A stretch of DNA of 64,000 bases from Heliocidaris erythrogramma. Its lineage: Eukaryota > Echinodermata > Echinoidea > Camarodonta > Echinometridae. Positions 38,601-51,100 of the stretch are shown here, piece by piece. A program made the translations under genes and the position numbers. The notes beneath the pieces were generated by a model. It was not told the DNA's origin. It saw only the letters and a program-made list of their open reading frames with translations, and did no database searches. The stretch covers positions 6,444,873 through 6,508,872 of the forward strand of contig CM046853.1 in NCBI GenBank assembly GCA_025617745.1. The letters are read 5' to 3'. Position 1 is the stretch's first letter. Each line of letters opens with the position of its first letter.

Positions 38601-41600
38601 TTGTTGCATTGATAAATCTTATTCTAATGAGATTGAGATTGTACTTACATGTACATTTTTCTTTCTTTTTTAATACAAAAGGTGAAAAATGCCAAAGCAT
38701 AAACATGTACATGCCATGAAACATCAATTAATTAGTTCATTTGTGAAACAGGTTGAACATCTACGTGTGTACATGCCGGCATGGAACTTTACATCTACAT
38801 GTATAGAGACTACTATTAAAGTGGATCACCCCTCCCCCATTTTGGTTAGATCTGCACTTCCCGAAAACTGAAGTATAAATATTTGTTGCCACAGATAGAA
38901 AGAGGCAGGATTTCACTTACATATTGTGTCTTAAATGTGTGGATACTCACATTTGAGCAGAAAATTCAACATGATGTGAAATTCAACATGATGTGAAATA
39001 CAGTACAATAAAAGGCATACTGGTACATGTACATATTTTTAAAAAACTTAACTATATTTTAAAACTCCCCTCACACCCTCGCATTGCCTCCTTACTGACC
39101 CTTGTGTGTGATGAAAGAAGTACTAGGCTTGCGTAGTACCTCCTTCATGTGATTCAGGGATACTCTCTCTCTCTCCATACATCACTACATGTACATGAAA
39201 AAGACTTGCTATTAAAAAAGGCTTCCTATTATCACAAGTAATTTCTTGGCCATTCAAGTACCGGTACATCAATCAATGCACTTCACACATTACAATTAGC
39301 ATTTGCAAGAGAGCAATTCATGTATTGATAACAAGTACATGTACGATTGAGAAAACCATTACCAACCCAGCCCTGAGAGCAAGCAAGAAATTGCGTAAAA
39401 TGCTTAGTTTCACTTCCCAGTACATACATTTCAATATTCAAAAGCGTCACTTGGGTAATAAAGTGAAAAGTTATATATGCATTTAATTTAAGACCTTCAG
39501 GCCCGAATTCACAAAGGAGGTTTAAACCTACATGTACATGTAAACCATGGTTTAAACCTCCGTAAGTGTACTGAAATAGACGTAAATATTAAAGCGCACA
39601 TTGCCCATGCACACACTCAAAGAAAATATATGATTGGATCGGATTCCGTGCGCACGTACGCTTAAAAACACCAGGAGGGGGTTTGAACCATGGCTTAAAT
39701 CAAACCTCCTTTGTGAATTCGGGCCTCAAAGTTCCATCACCTGTGTACATGATCTGCATCAACCCCCCAAAATGATGGGAACTGATCATGAGGGCACTTT
39801 GCACTCCTAAGTCTGGCTTTTGCTAAACACTCGGATCTTGGCGCACCGTGGCGCAGCTCGCTGGGTCAAAATTTTCGAACAATTTTCAGGAATTTTATGT
39901 ATGGTATCCTTTTCTTTAGCAGCAAAAAAGAGGTGACCTGATGGGAGCATGAATTAATTATTATCTTTATCCTTCTATTATTTCTCTCTCTCTCTCTCTC
40001 TATCTTTCATTATGTTATTCTGTTCTTATCCCTTTCAAGGGCCTTTCCCAAGGAGCTTCAAACACAAACTACTTGGACCTACACTCAGTTATTTGAGTTT
40101 CATACATTGTAACTTGCACTGAAGCATGGCCACTGACCTACTGAGATACAAGTGATAGTGCTGTACATGTATCTACATGTACATGTACATGTATTATCTC
40201 CCCCCCCCCCCCCCTTTACTTTTGTTTTCAATTAATATACATGTACTGTAGGAAAGGGAGGTGGCTTGGTTTCAGGATTAGTTTCTGATTCCTGAGTATG
40301 ATTTTCAAAGATTGTACTGTAATGTACCTATTAAACTGGTTTTACAGCTACATACCAGAACTTTTGCAAAGCTTTCGATGGGGACTTGAAAGAGACAACT
40401 TAGTAAGTGGGGATTTAGTTGCAATCTATTGGTAATAGTACAGTTCATTCTCACTATAAATCATAAGAGGTGTGTATCTGACTGGCATGACAGTACCCCA
40501 TGATCTGATGTACAACACTTAGATGCAAGCTCTTTGATCATGAGAGCAATGAGATTACAACAAGTCCAGAAGAAACCACAAACCACACACAATATAGTAT
40601 TTCAACAACTCATCTACATGTAACAAAAATTTGAACAAGTATACTCACATAAAAATATCACAATGACTGAATTGTTCATATTTCCGCAAATCTATAAGCA
40701 AAATGATTCATTGTCCTTAACCCCTACCATGCCGTGGGCGGCAAATCCCGCCCCAATTTTGGAGTGTTGACCATTTTGTTTAGGCTCAGTATGGCTTGAA
40801 AATTCTTCCTCATACAGAAACCTGTGCCTTCAATGTAATGTTTATTCCTATGCAATATAACCTTTTCAAGTCTGCTCAAGAAAAAACTAATTGAAAGTTA
40901 ATATTTAACTCTTGAACATTCATTTTTGACAATTGCTCAAAAACCTGGTGGCATGGAAGGGGTTAATATCTGTAAATCACAATCTCAGTAGATAAAATAA
41001 AATTTCAAAAGCTGTGTTTATTTGTGTGTTTATGTTATTAGAAGTTATATGTAGTAGAACCCCTTCCCATGTAAACAAATACTCTGTACATGTATATTCA
41101 TATATGTTCTTATACATTTTTAGTTGGTGTTATAAGTTTCTATTCATGATTTTTATTGAATATTATAGTTACTTATCACTGTTACCAGGGTCTCATGGAA
41201 GACCACCACTACTGGTGATAATGCTTCACCCTGTCTAAATATAACAAATGAAATAAATAATATATAAATATGAGGAAGAACATTTCCTCCTGCATCATCT
41301 CCTCCAGTACAGGAATGAAAAATATACAAGCACTTCTAAACTTTACCTTTTAAATTTCCAGTATAGAGGAAATCTGGTTTGTAGGGAGCAGCACCAGCAT
41401 CTGTTTCTAAGATGAGATCATGAGCTATGTATGGGGTTCCTTGACTTAGCCTCAGCTGAAAAGGTCTAGATGACAAATGACAAAAAAATAACGGTGAATG
41501 AACATTGAGAATGACTGTGGTATATACAGGGACATGTACATTGCATGACAAGGAATGGAATGGAAAATATACTTTTTAAAGACTTTTTAAATATCTTTTT

Positions 41601-44600
41601 ATCACACAAGATGCACAAAAAAGTCACCTTATCAAAAAAAAGAAATACACATATACCACAGTACCACCACCACTCAAAAAAAAAAATCATATCCGTATGT
41701 AGATTAAATCAATCCTATAGCACTGGCTTATCTTGTTGTACCAGCATCATTGAAGATCAAGTATAATCAAGTAGAAAGAGTAATATTAATAATAGTGCTT
41801 CTAAAATGTAGGCAATTCCTTCATGAAAATAAACTGCTAACTGCAAATTCACCGTGCAAAGAGCAGACAATGAATACATGTATAAAAAAGGTATTTTGAA
41901 ATAAGATTATTACAAAGTGATCTACACCAATTTCAACATTTTGTTTTCTTTTAAATACAGTGTCTACAAGAGATATATTTCCCAGATGATAAAAGAATTG
42001 TGCGCATCTTGCTACATGTATTATTCATGAACTATTTCAAAGTGCCGGATTGGGCAAATAGATATCACCATCAACATTATCAATATGTTTTAAAAGTAAC
42101 ATATGTTTTTCACAAATCTTAATTAAAAACTTATACATGAAAACATACCTTATGACACAGTCAAAATGTTATCAACATGATATCATAATGACATAGGCCT
42201 ACATATTTTGGAATCCAAAATGAACTACATGTACATGTACAATTATGTGCGACCTTGCCAAATTTGTGAAAATTGCTGGTTAGTCTGTCTATTCATAGAA
42301 AACTTGAACTTAGAGGAGGAAGTGTGGTTATGGTGAGTGAGAGGTAAGCAGAGGACTGGAGCACAGATTCACGCTCACTTTAATCCTTTATCACATCCAA
42401 CATTGATGTTTACACTGCACCAAACCTACACATATACAGCACAACACTGTTACCAGTCATTATGCATACACTGAACAAATATTAACATTGAATGAAATAA
42501 GTACTGTACATGGCCTTAGGCTATAATGAAGAATTTTTCAAGCATTTAACATTTGGCAATTTCCTCCTTTCCAAAACAAACTATTCTCAAAGCAAATAAG
42601 AACACACCTTTGTTGACCTCATGTTTTCCTTGTGATTTTTGCTATTAATGTAAGGGAATCCTAAAATTGGAATAAAGATATTAAAGGGAAGGTTGAGTTC
42701 TGGGAAAGGTAAAAAATAATTTGTGAGCTTTCTCATTCTTTTTATGTTATTTTGGAAGATAATCATAGTAGAAATGTCCCCTGGAAAGGATTGCTTTTCA
42801 AATGCCCTCACATTAAAAATATGACAAGACACAGATGAAATGTTCAGGCTGAACATTTGTGTGTAGTCCCATAAACACATTTCTGTGTGTAGTGCATGTG
42901 ACTCTCAGCAGGATTGAGTCAATTTCTTATCATTTTGGTGATTCCAAGACCTTACAGCATAGGTAAACCAATTCTTATGTGCTATATAATCAACCTTTCC
43001 CAATAGCTTTGAGACATTTGTTTTCACAATTCAATCTCACCTTTATCTTTAAGTCATATACACTGTAGTTGTAAAATGTACAGTGTCATACATTGTATGA
43101 CAGAATGTGACTTTCAAACACCATTTCTCTTGAATAGGCAACAAGTATTCAATTTCATGTGAATATTTTTGATCAGCTACCATTACAATGTACATCATCT
43201 TTGATACGCCTGTCCAAAATGCATCAAGAGCGGATGAATTACTCATGTGTGCCCATTACAGTCTCTTTCACACTGCCAAGATCTCCTCTGGAGGAAGTAC
43301 ACACAATAAGGATTCACATGATCACAATTCAGGATGACGAGATGCACGGGTGTGAATCTGTAAGAATTTCTTTTCAAATGGGGGGATGACCATTCATGGA
43401 GAACAAATTCATCCCCCCCCCCCCCCCCCGATGAAAAGAAGGAATGCCCGGATTTACGCCAATGATGAGATGACCTACTGTTTCTCAATATAGTCTTTAT
43501 CTACACACATCTTTATAAGCCCTATTTTCTATAACCCATATCTAACCCACATAAAGAAACTATACATGTACTTGAGGCAAAGTAAACAATTTCTGAGAAT
43601 ACAGGTTTGTTTGCACAAATGGTTCAATGTTCACTTTGACAAGAGGTTGTGTTACATGTTGCTCTGGGTATGATTAGGAGATACACCCTCAGAAGTTGCT
43701 TCACGGCCAAAATACAAAATTCTTTGGTTACATTAAAGTGTACCAATCACATGAAAAAATAGTTTGTGTACAGCTAGAGTGTATAAAATTAACCTGATCA
43801 TAACAGTAAGCCTGCATACTATACTCCTTTATATATAAGACCCCATTCACATTCACTGTTAGACCGGTATTACTGTAGTTAGACCGGTCTAGAGGAACAG
43901 TTCTTGAAGAACAGTTTGATTGCCTTCAAACTCCATGCATTTTTACGTCTCAAAATTGATCAACATGTCAAAGTGGCCTTGTTGCTATGGCAGCGGGTCA
44001 AATCTTTCACACGGAATTCAAACCGTACACTGCCTGCATATCTAAAATCTTTTGAAGGCTTCTATTTTTTCCACTTTTCTTTTTTTCTCTCTGTGTGTAT
44101 ATCATTCTATCATCTCATCTGTTTTTCACCTTTCCTTGTGTTATTTGTTTTCATCATTCTATTGTCTTCTTTTTTTACCTTTTTTTTATGTTATACTTTA
44201 TTTCATCGTTCTAACATATCATTTTCTCTATCGTTATGTTTTCCCTTGTTTTCATCATTCTATCGTCTTCTCTACATTTTACCTTTTCCTTATGTTATAC
44301 TTTGTTTTATCGTTCTAACATATCATTTTCTCTATCGTTATGTTTTCCCTTGTTTTCATCATTCTATCGTCTTCTCTACATTTTACCTTTTCCTTATGTT
44401 ATACTTTGTTTTATCGTTCTATCATTTCATTTTCTCTTTCTATCTTTCCTTGTTTTCTTTTGTTTTCATACTATCATATTTCTTATCTTTCATTTTCCTC
44501 TTTCTGTTTTCTTTTATTTCATCATTCTATCATTTTTTCTATCTTTCATTGTTTTTCTTTGTCATCATTCTATCCCCTTCTCTTTCTTTACATTTTCTTT

Positions 44601-45107
44601 TTTCTTTTTTTATCATTCTATCATTTTCTTTTACCAGCTTTCCTTGTTTTCTTTTTTCATCATGCTATCGTTTTCTTTCTTTTACCTTTTCTTGATGTTT
44701 TTTCCTTTGCTTTTATCATTCTATCATTTCCTCTTTCTTTTTCTTTCTATCATCTTCTCTTTCTTTAAATTTCTTATGTTTTTCTTTGTTTTAATCATTC
44801 TATCCATTCCTCTTTCTATCTTTTCTTATGTTTTCTTTCTTTTCATCATTATATCATGCAGTAATGGCCTGCACTTATAGGAAAATCACACATTATTTCC
44901 CGAGCAACACACACACACACACACACATACGTGTTTCCACCGGAAAACGAGGACTGTGTGTCAACATTACCCAACCGTGGACTTATTCATAATTAACTAT
45001 TCACAGTTATTTTTCAGTTGTTTTTGAAGAGAATAATCCTGGAAGACTAAAAATAAATCCCGTTCAATTTCCGGGCGTGCCCGTCTGTTGGATAGAGTGC
45101 GTAAGCC

Positions 45108-45139
<32 letters not shown>

Positions 45140-48100
45140 ACACACAAAAAATTTCACTACCGCCCAAACGTGGACTCTGCGCATTTATGCTCGTAAGGTC
45201 AACAGCGTAGTTAGAAGCTAAAAATAAAGCCAACAAACTGTAAATCAAAACGAGGACGGTCCTCGGTCTCGTGTGTGTCCTCGGTTCGAAGGTGTGTTTT
45301 CATATTAGTGTCCCACGGTTGCCGGTGAACACAAGTGCACTCACTTCCGTTTGAAGTACGTTTTGGGATCGCTTTGTATTTTGTGCATGGCTCTGATCAT
45401 GGTTTCCTAAATGGGGGTAACCTCGCTATTCATAAGGACCACTTATTCATTCATAACGCATAACTAAATGAATAGCGGTTTTGTATGAATAGCGTTCTTT
45501 ATGAATAGCGAGCAAACCATAGACAAATTACCTTGCTATTCATAAGGACCTACATTCATAAGGACCACTATTCATCAAAGTAACTATTCATAAGGACATA
45601 TACGAGTGTTAAATGAATAGCGGTTATCTATGAATAGCGGTCCTCGTGAATAGCGAGTGGACCCCCCTAAATGTTGCAGAAGTGCTCAAAATTCAAGTTT
45701 CCTGTATGATTTTTTTCTCATTGTCATATCGTACCCGACACATTCGGGGTCCGCTTGCTATTCATAGAAAACCGCTATTCATTTAACATGCGTTCCTTAT
45801 GAATAGTTATGAATAGTGGTCCTCATGAATGGAGGTCCTTATGAATAGCGAGGTAATTTGTCTATGGTTTGCTCGCTATTTAGAAGGACCGTTATTCATA
45901 CAAAACCGCGATTCATTTAGTCACGCGTCATAGACAGCGGTCCTTATGAATAGCGGTCCTTATGACTAGCGAGGTTACCCCACACATTCACCAATATTCA
46001 AACCTCAAATATCACTAGTAGATTTTTTATAAATTTTTTCTTTTTCTTTTTCTTTTACTACATTGCTGTGTTTGCATTCATAACTGGTTGGACACCAAAA
46101 GTAATAGGTGAAAATTATTTTGAGAGAAAAAGAGCAAGAAAAAAGTACTTTCATCATTTAATTGATTATTCAAGCGACAAAAACTGGTCACACATGGCAC
46201 GATATGACTGTTGTATGACATCTAGGGCTACAATATCAGTCACTGTATCATAGGACACTATGATACGGTATATGATATATTAGGGGGTGTTGCAAGAAAG
46301 TGCAATCAATTGCAAATTCCCCAAATCAGTTGCAAGTCTTGCAATTGATTGCAAGTTCCATTTAAAATACATGTATCATATTTGCAATTGATTGCAACTT
46401 TCTTGCAACACCCCATATGCACGCAAACACAATTTTGTTTGGCGGGTCACAAACTCATGGCACAAAATTATTTCATCAAAGTAACTTTTCAAACACTAAC
46501 TGCTGACATTTTTTCATCATTTTAATGATAACAGCACACATATATATGTTAGGGTTAGGGTTAGGGTTAGGGTTCCAACTATAAAGAAAACAAGACTCCT
46601 TTATCACATGCAACAATTAATTCATCAAAAACACTCATGAAATATATTTGAAAATAATATTAAAAACTTTGAAAAGCAACAAAATATCTCATTTCAGTTG
46701 GTTTCATGTTCTCTTATGTTTCCTTTTTGAGATACAAAGCAGTTTGATTATATGCAAGTAGCATTAATATTTGTTCTAGAGGGGTACATATGCCTTGGGG
46801 TACCCACTACTGAAGCCATGCACATTTACACTGCACGTTAGAGCGGTTAAGAACCGTTCTTATTAAGACACGTTCCTCAAGACCACCTCCTAAGATGGTC
46901 TTCGGGACCAGTCCAGAAGACCGCTCTCCTGGACCACTTTTGTATTCACACTCATCTTAGAATGGTTCTTGAGGAATGGGTCTTAGATAGACCGCTCTAC
47001 TGAAGTGAGTGTGAATGAGGTCTAAGTAAAGAAGAATGAAATCAGCAGACAATGTTTTAATCTTTAAATTGTTCCAATACCTCGATACTATTTGTTATTA
47101 GATGAATTCTTGACCGCACGCTGTTAAATTTATGCCTCCGCCATTGCCAGATCAGAAATACTTCGCACATTCATGTTTATTTTTTAAAATTTTGTTTGAC
47201 AAATTTAATAACATATTTTATCACTTGTTAAAACTGATATGCCAAGTGGTTCATATGCATACATGAGCCAAGTTTGAAGTTGATCTGCCAAATGGTTCTT
47301 ACATGTAAGTTATTGTGCCCTTTGGTGGGCAGAGGCATAAAAAAGCGAGGCACACTTACATTGTACAATACACAAGCATGAACCCCCATGACACCTGTAG
47401 GAATTATATTCTTAAAAGCCGTATGTAGGCCTATAGCATTTTGAATAAAAGAGACATGTACAGTACATGTATGGGTAGACAGACTTCTAAAAAATAAAAA
47501 TATTACAGATCTGATTGTAAAAGTTTGTATAATTATTGCCTAAATCTGCAATGCAATACACAGTGCCAACTAACCCTCCCCCCCCCCCCCCCAAATACAG
47601 CTAAAAAACTCCAGATCAATTACCTTCATTGTTTATGGCATTTCTATTTAAGCTGTCAACACACTCAGAGAAACAGGACGCAGGTTATGAATCATAAGGT
47701 TACTCTTGCACTCACTCTAGGTCAACACGTATTTCGTATTGAAATACTGTACATTGCAGCAATCAAACAAGCACAGGGGTTTGAACACACTTCCCTTGCG
47801 GTGGAAAGCAGCCATCATGATCTATTTTGTTGTGGGCTTATTATTCCCGGTAACCAGGGAAGACTTGTTGCCAGGTTTCTTAACATCAGATTTCTCCCAG
47901 CAGTGACTTTTACACTTTACAGGAAGCATGCACAAATCTCGCCCTCTTTCCCCTCTTAAAAGAATTTGAGGCAGCTCAGAATAAACTGCCATTTCAGTCG
48001 TGTATAGCAAAATACTTCTTTTCCCCTCAGTGGACCAATTTCATAGCTTGATATTTGAATACAGTACAATCATGAAAACAATTTACATAGGCCTATCCTT

Positions 48101-51100
48101 TCAGTAAATGGTTACACTTGGTTTCATTCTAAATAAAATGTAGTTATTGGATGATTGATGATTACAATTATTTCTTCCTAAAATCATGAAATCAATATTC
48201 TTACCTAAATGGTCAGTGTTCTTTACAATGGCTTTGACTGACCAAAAAACACATTACATGTACATGTATACTGTACACTTGTACTCACACTGTAACAGTG
48301 GCGTATCCAGGATTTCCCAATAGGGGGGGCGCCAGGAATTATTGATCGCCGTCATGGGGGAGGGGTCTTTGGAAAATTTTTCCTTCTGAAGAAGGGCTGA
48401 GATGCAAAATAGTGCTATATGTGACCAATTTTGAAGCCTATTTAATGAACAATATTTTCAATTGGTATCAGGATTTTTTTTTTTTTGGCTACTTTTTTTT
48501 TTTTTACGACGGCCAATAGGGGGGGCGCGCGCCTGTTGCGCCCCCCCTGGATACGCCCCTGCTGTAAAATCACTTTATATGATCAGATATGCATGAAAAT
48601 AATTTTGTCCCTTCTTTGAAATTTTCTTCTGTCTAATTCCTGTTTCTTTACCACAAGCTTTAAATATTTTTATTTGATTAATAGACCTACATTTACTACA
48701 AACCACAAACAAAAATGTTTTCATTTGCTATTTAAAGGGAAATTAACCTCAGCGTATGAATTAGCTTATTTTGAATGGTGTAGTATATGCCTCTTATTTG
48801 ATACATGCAATTTCATGTAAAAACACAGGATATAGATATAAATCACTATTTTCCAGCCAAGTTATCGTCTGCTAGCAATAATAAGGGGGCTGCCATTACT
48901 TTATGTGTACACGAACATATTTTTCATCCCAAGTAAAATTTCCTTCATCGTTAACTTGTAATTGATTTTTAGAGGACAAATATATATTAGATAAAGTCAC
49001 ATATTCTGAAATGTAAGTTTAGTTTTATATATTTTTTAAAAGGTCTTAATTTGTTCATAAAAAATATACTTCATAAAAAATATACGTCAAGGACGGAGAA
49101 TTGACGTCAAGGACGGAGACAATCGTAACAATACCAAAACAAAGCGAGGAATCTGCTTTACAGGATGGCTATTAGAACTCATGGGTCGTCAATTATCTAG
49201 GCCCATGGCCAATAACAATCGTAATACAATCAGAACAAAGCGACGTATCTGTTGTAAAGGTAGGCTATTATCAATGCATATGGTACCTAATGATCCGTGT
49301 CATGCACAAAATGGCAGCCTCCATGGAAAGACGTAGCAGACAATAGGTGCATCTAGAATATCACGTGGGGTTACTTGTCCTTTAATGCAGAGATGTGAGA
49401 GAACTGCAAAAGCAGAGTCATGGAGTTGGAAATTCATGACAGACTTGTCTATGCGTGAGCTTGCTGCATAATAAGCTGTCGTATAAATGATGCACATTCA
49501 ATACAGGGCTGTAACAAGATGTGCTGAATTATTAATGCGTTTGATGTGATATGACAAATACAGGGCTGCTGATCACTACAGTATACTCTAAACTTGGACT
49601 CCAATTTTTACCATGCAAGGCACAGTAAATCTTATCATATACATGTAGGCCCCCTCCATGTATGGAAGCTATATCTTCTCTATTTATCTAAATTCAAATT
49701 TTTTGATGTACACTGTACAATTACACTGTGGTGACTGTACATATACATGTAAAAGTACTTTAACTACATGCATGAAACAAAAATCTTTGTGAACAACTCG
49801 TGAACAAACTTTTCCAGACGAACACTCAGAGTTTGTCTCCCTTAAATACCCACCTGTACACCGTATGCATACATACTTGAACAATGCTCAAATCATAAGG
49901 GTGTGTGTTCATAGGATTTTGAAATTTGAAGCCTGAATCAGTAAATACCGGTATGAAACACAGATATCTAAATCATGGATTTGGAGCATATTTTCAGACA
50001 TGAATTGCTGCACTCACATATTTTTCCTTCTGAGTAGTGCGAATTCTGATCAGAATTAAAGGCGGCATGATTTTCACAAAACCTTATTTCAACATACATA
50101 TTTTTCTGGGTTTTACATGAATATCAGGGATCTCAAACATGTTTCAGTAAACTTCCCATGAATGCAACCATGTTTTAAACTACACATGTATTTTCAACAG
50201 CCTGATTCTGGGCTGGAAAAAAAATCTTTTGAATGCAGCCGAGCGTAGAGTGTCAGGTTATGATACATGTACGTGTAGTTTCTATGGTAAGCGGAACTGG
50301 TATTGTATTCTTGTCATCATGACTACTGAATTGTAAACTGCAAACTCGTTTGCTTCACTTCAAGCATTTTGCTTCTTAATAGCATAAAAGTGGATGCCTT
50401 TTCTTTTTCAATTCAATTTAAAAGCATTGATGTTAAAAAATAAGGATGGGATTGACATATTATCTAGAGCTAAAATACAAAGAAATTATAAAATTTATAT
50501 AGAATAAAATAACTTCTGAAGTAAAAGATTGGTAAAATTAAGAGAACATGATATGGAAAATCTAGTCTAAATTGTGATTTCTTGCATTGCTAATCTTTGC
50601 AAATATTAAGCTTACTGCCTACAGATCTCATTGGCATTTGGGGCAAGCCTGTCTGATACAAGGAAATATCTTACGTTCTGAGAAATTTTGAGATGAGTAT
50701 CATATTTTCATAGCGACTGTGATATTTCCTGATATAGAGTTATCTGGAAAACACATCTTAGTTATGAAATAAACAGTATTTTAATATGCAAGTTAAGTTG
50801 AAATTTCCCACAATTATAGGCTTATTTCTCTTGGCAAAATGGCAAAAACAGAAAAGAAGAGAGAAAGAGCATTAAAATTGCAAAGATTTAAATTCCATCT
50901 TTTTACAATATTATCTTTCATTTGCTAAATATCTAAAGTGCTATGAAAGTTTGAATGAAAGAGGATGTACTCACTTTTGGGCAAAAAGACTAGTATTGCC
51001 TGTGTGCATTCATTGGTGTCTCATATAATGAATTGTTAGACCTGCTGGACATGCCTAAAATAGTTTTACAAGCATATCTAAAAATCATGATTGTGTATTT

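Noticed and set aside
41456..41465. Alternative exon 3 acceptor TTTTCAG before CTGAGG
   Set aside because: Joined to the phase-2 donor of exon 2 it gives TGA, and the conserved RPF residues would be lost.
43904..44880. Plus-strand ORFs of 263, 214 and 142 codons
   Set aside because: F/L/S/Y-only translation of a pyrimidine-rich tandem repeat, with overlapping frames equally open.
46549..46574. Chromosome end
   Set aside because: Only four units, with unique sequence and an ADAM10 intron on both sides.
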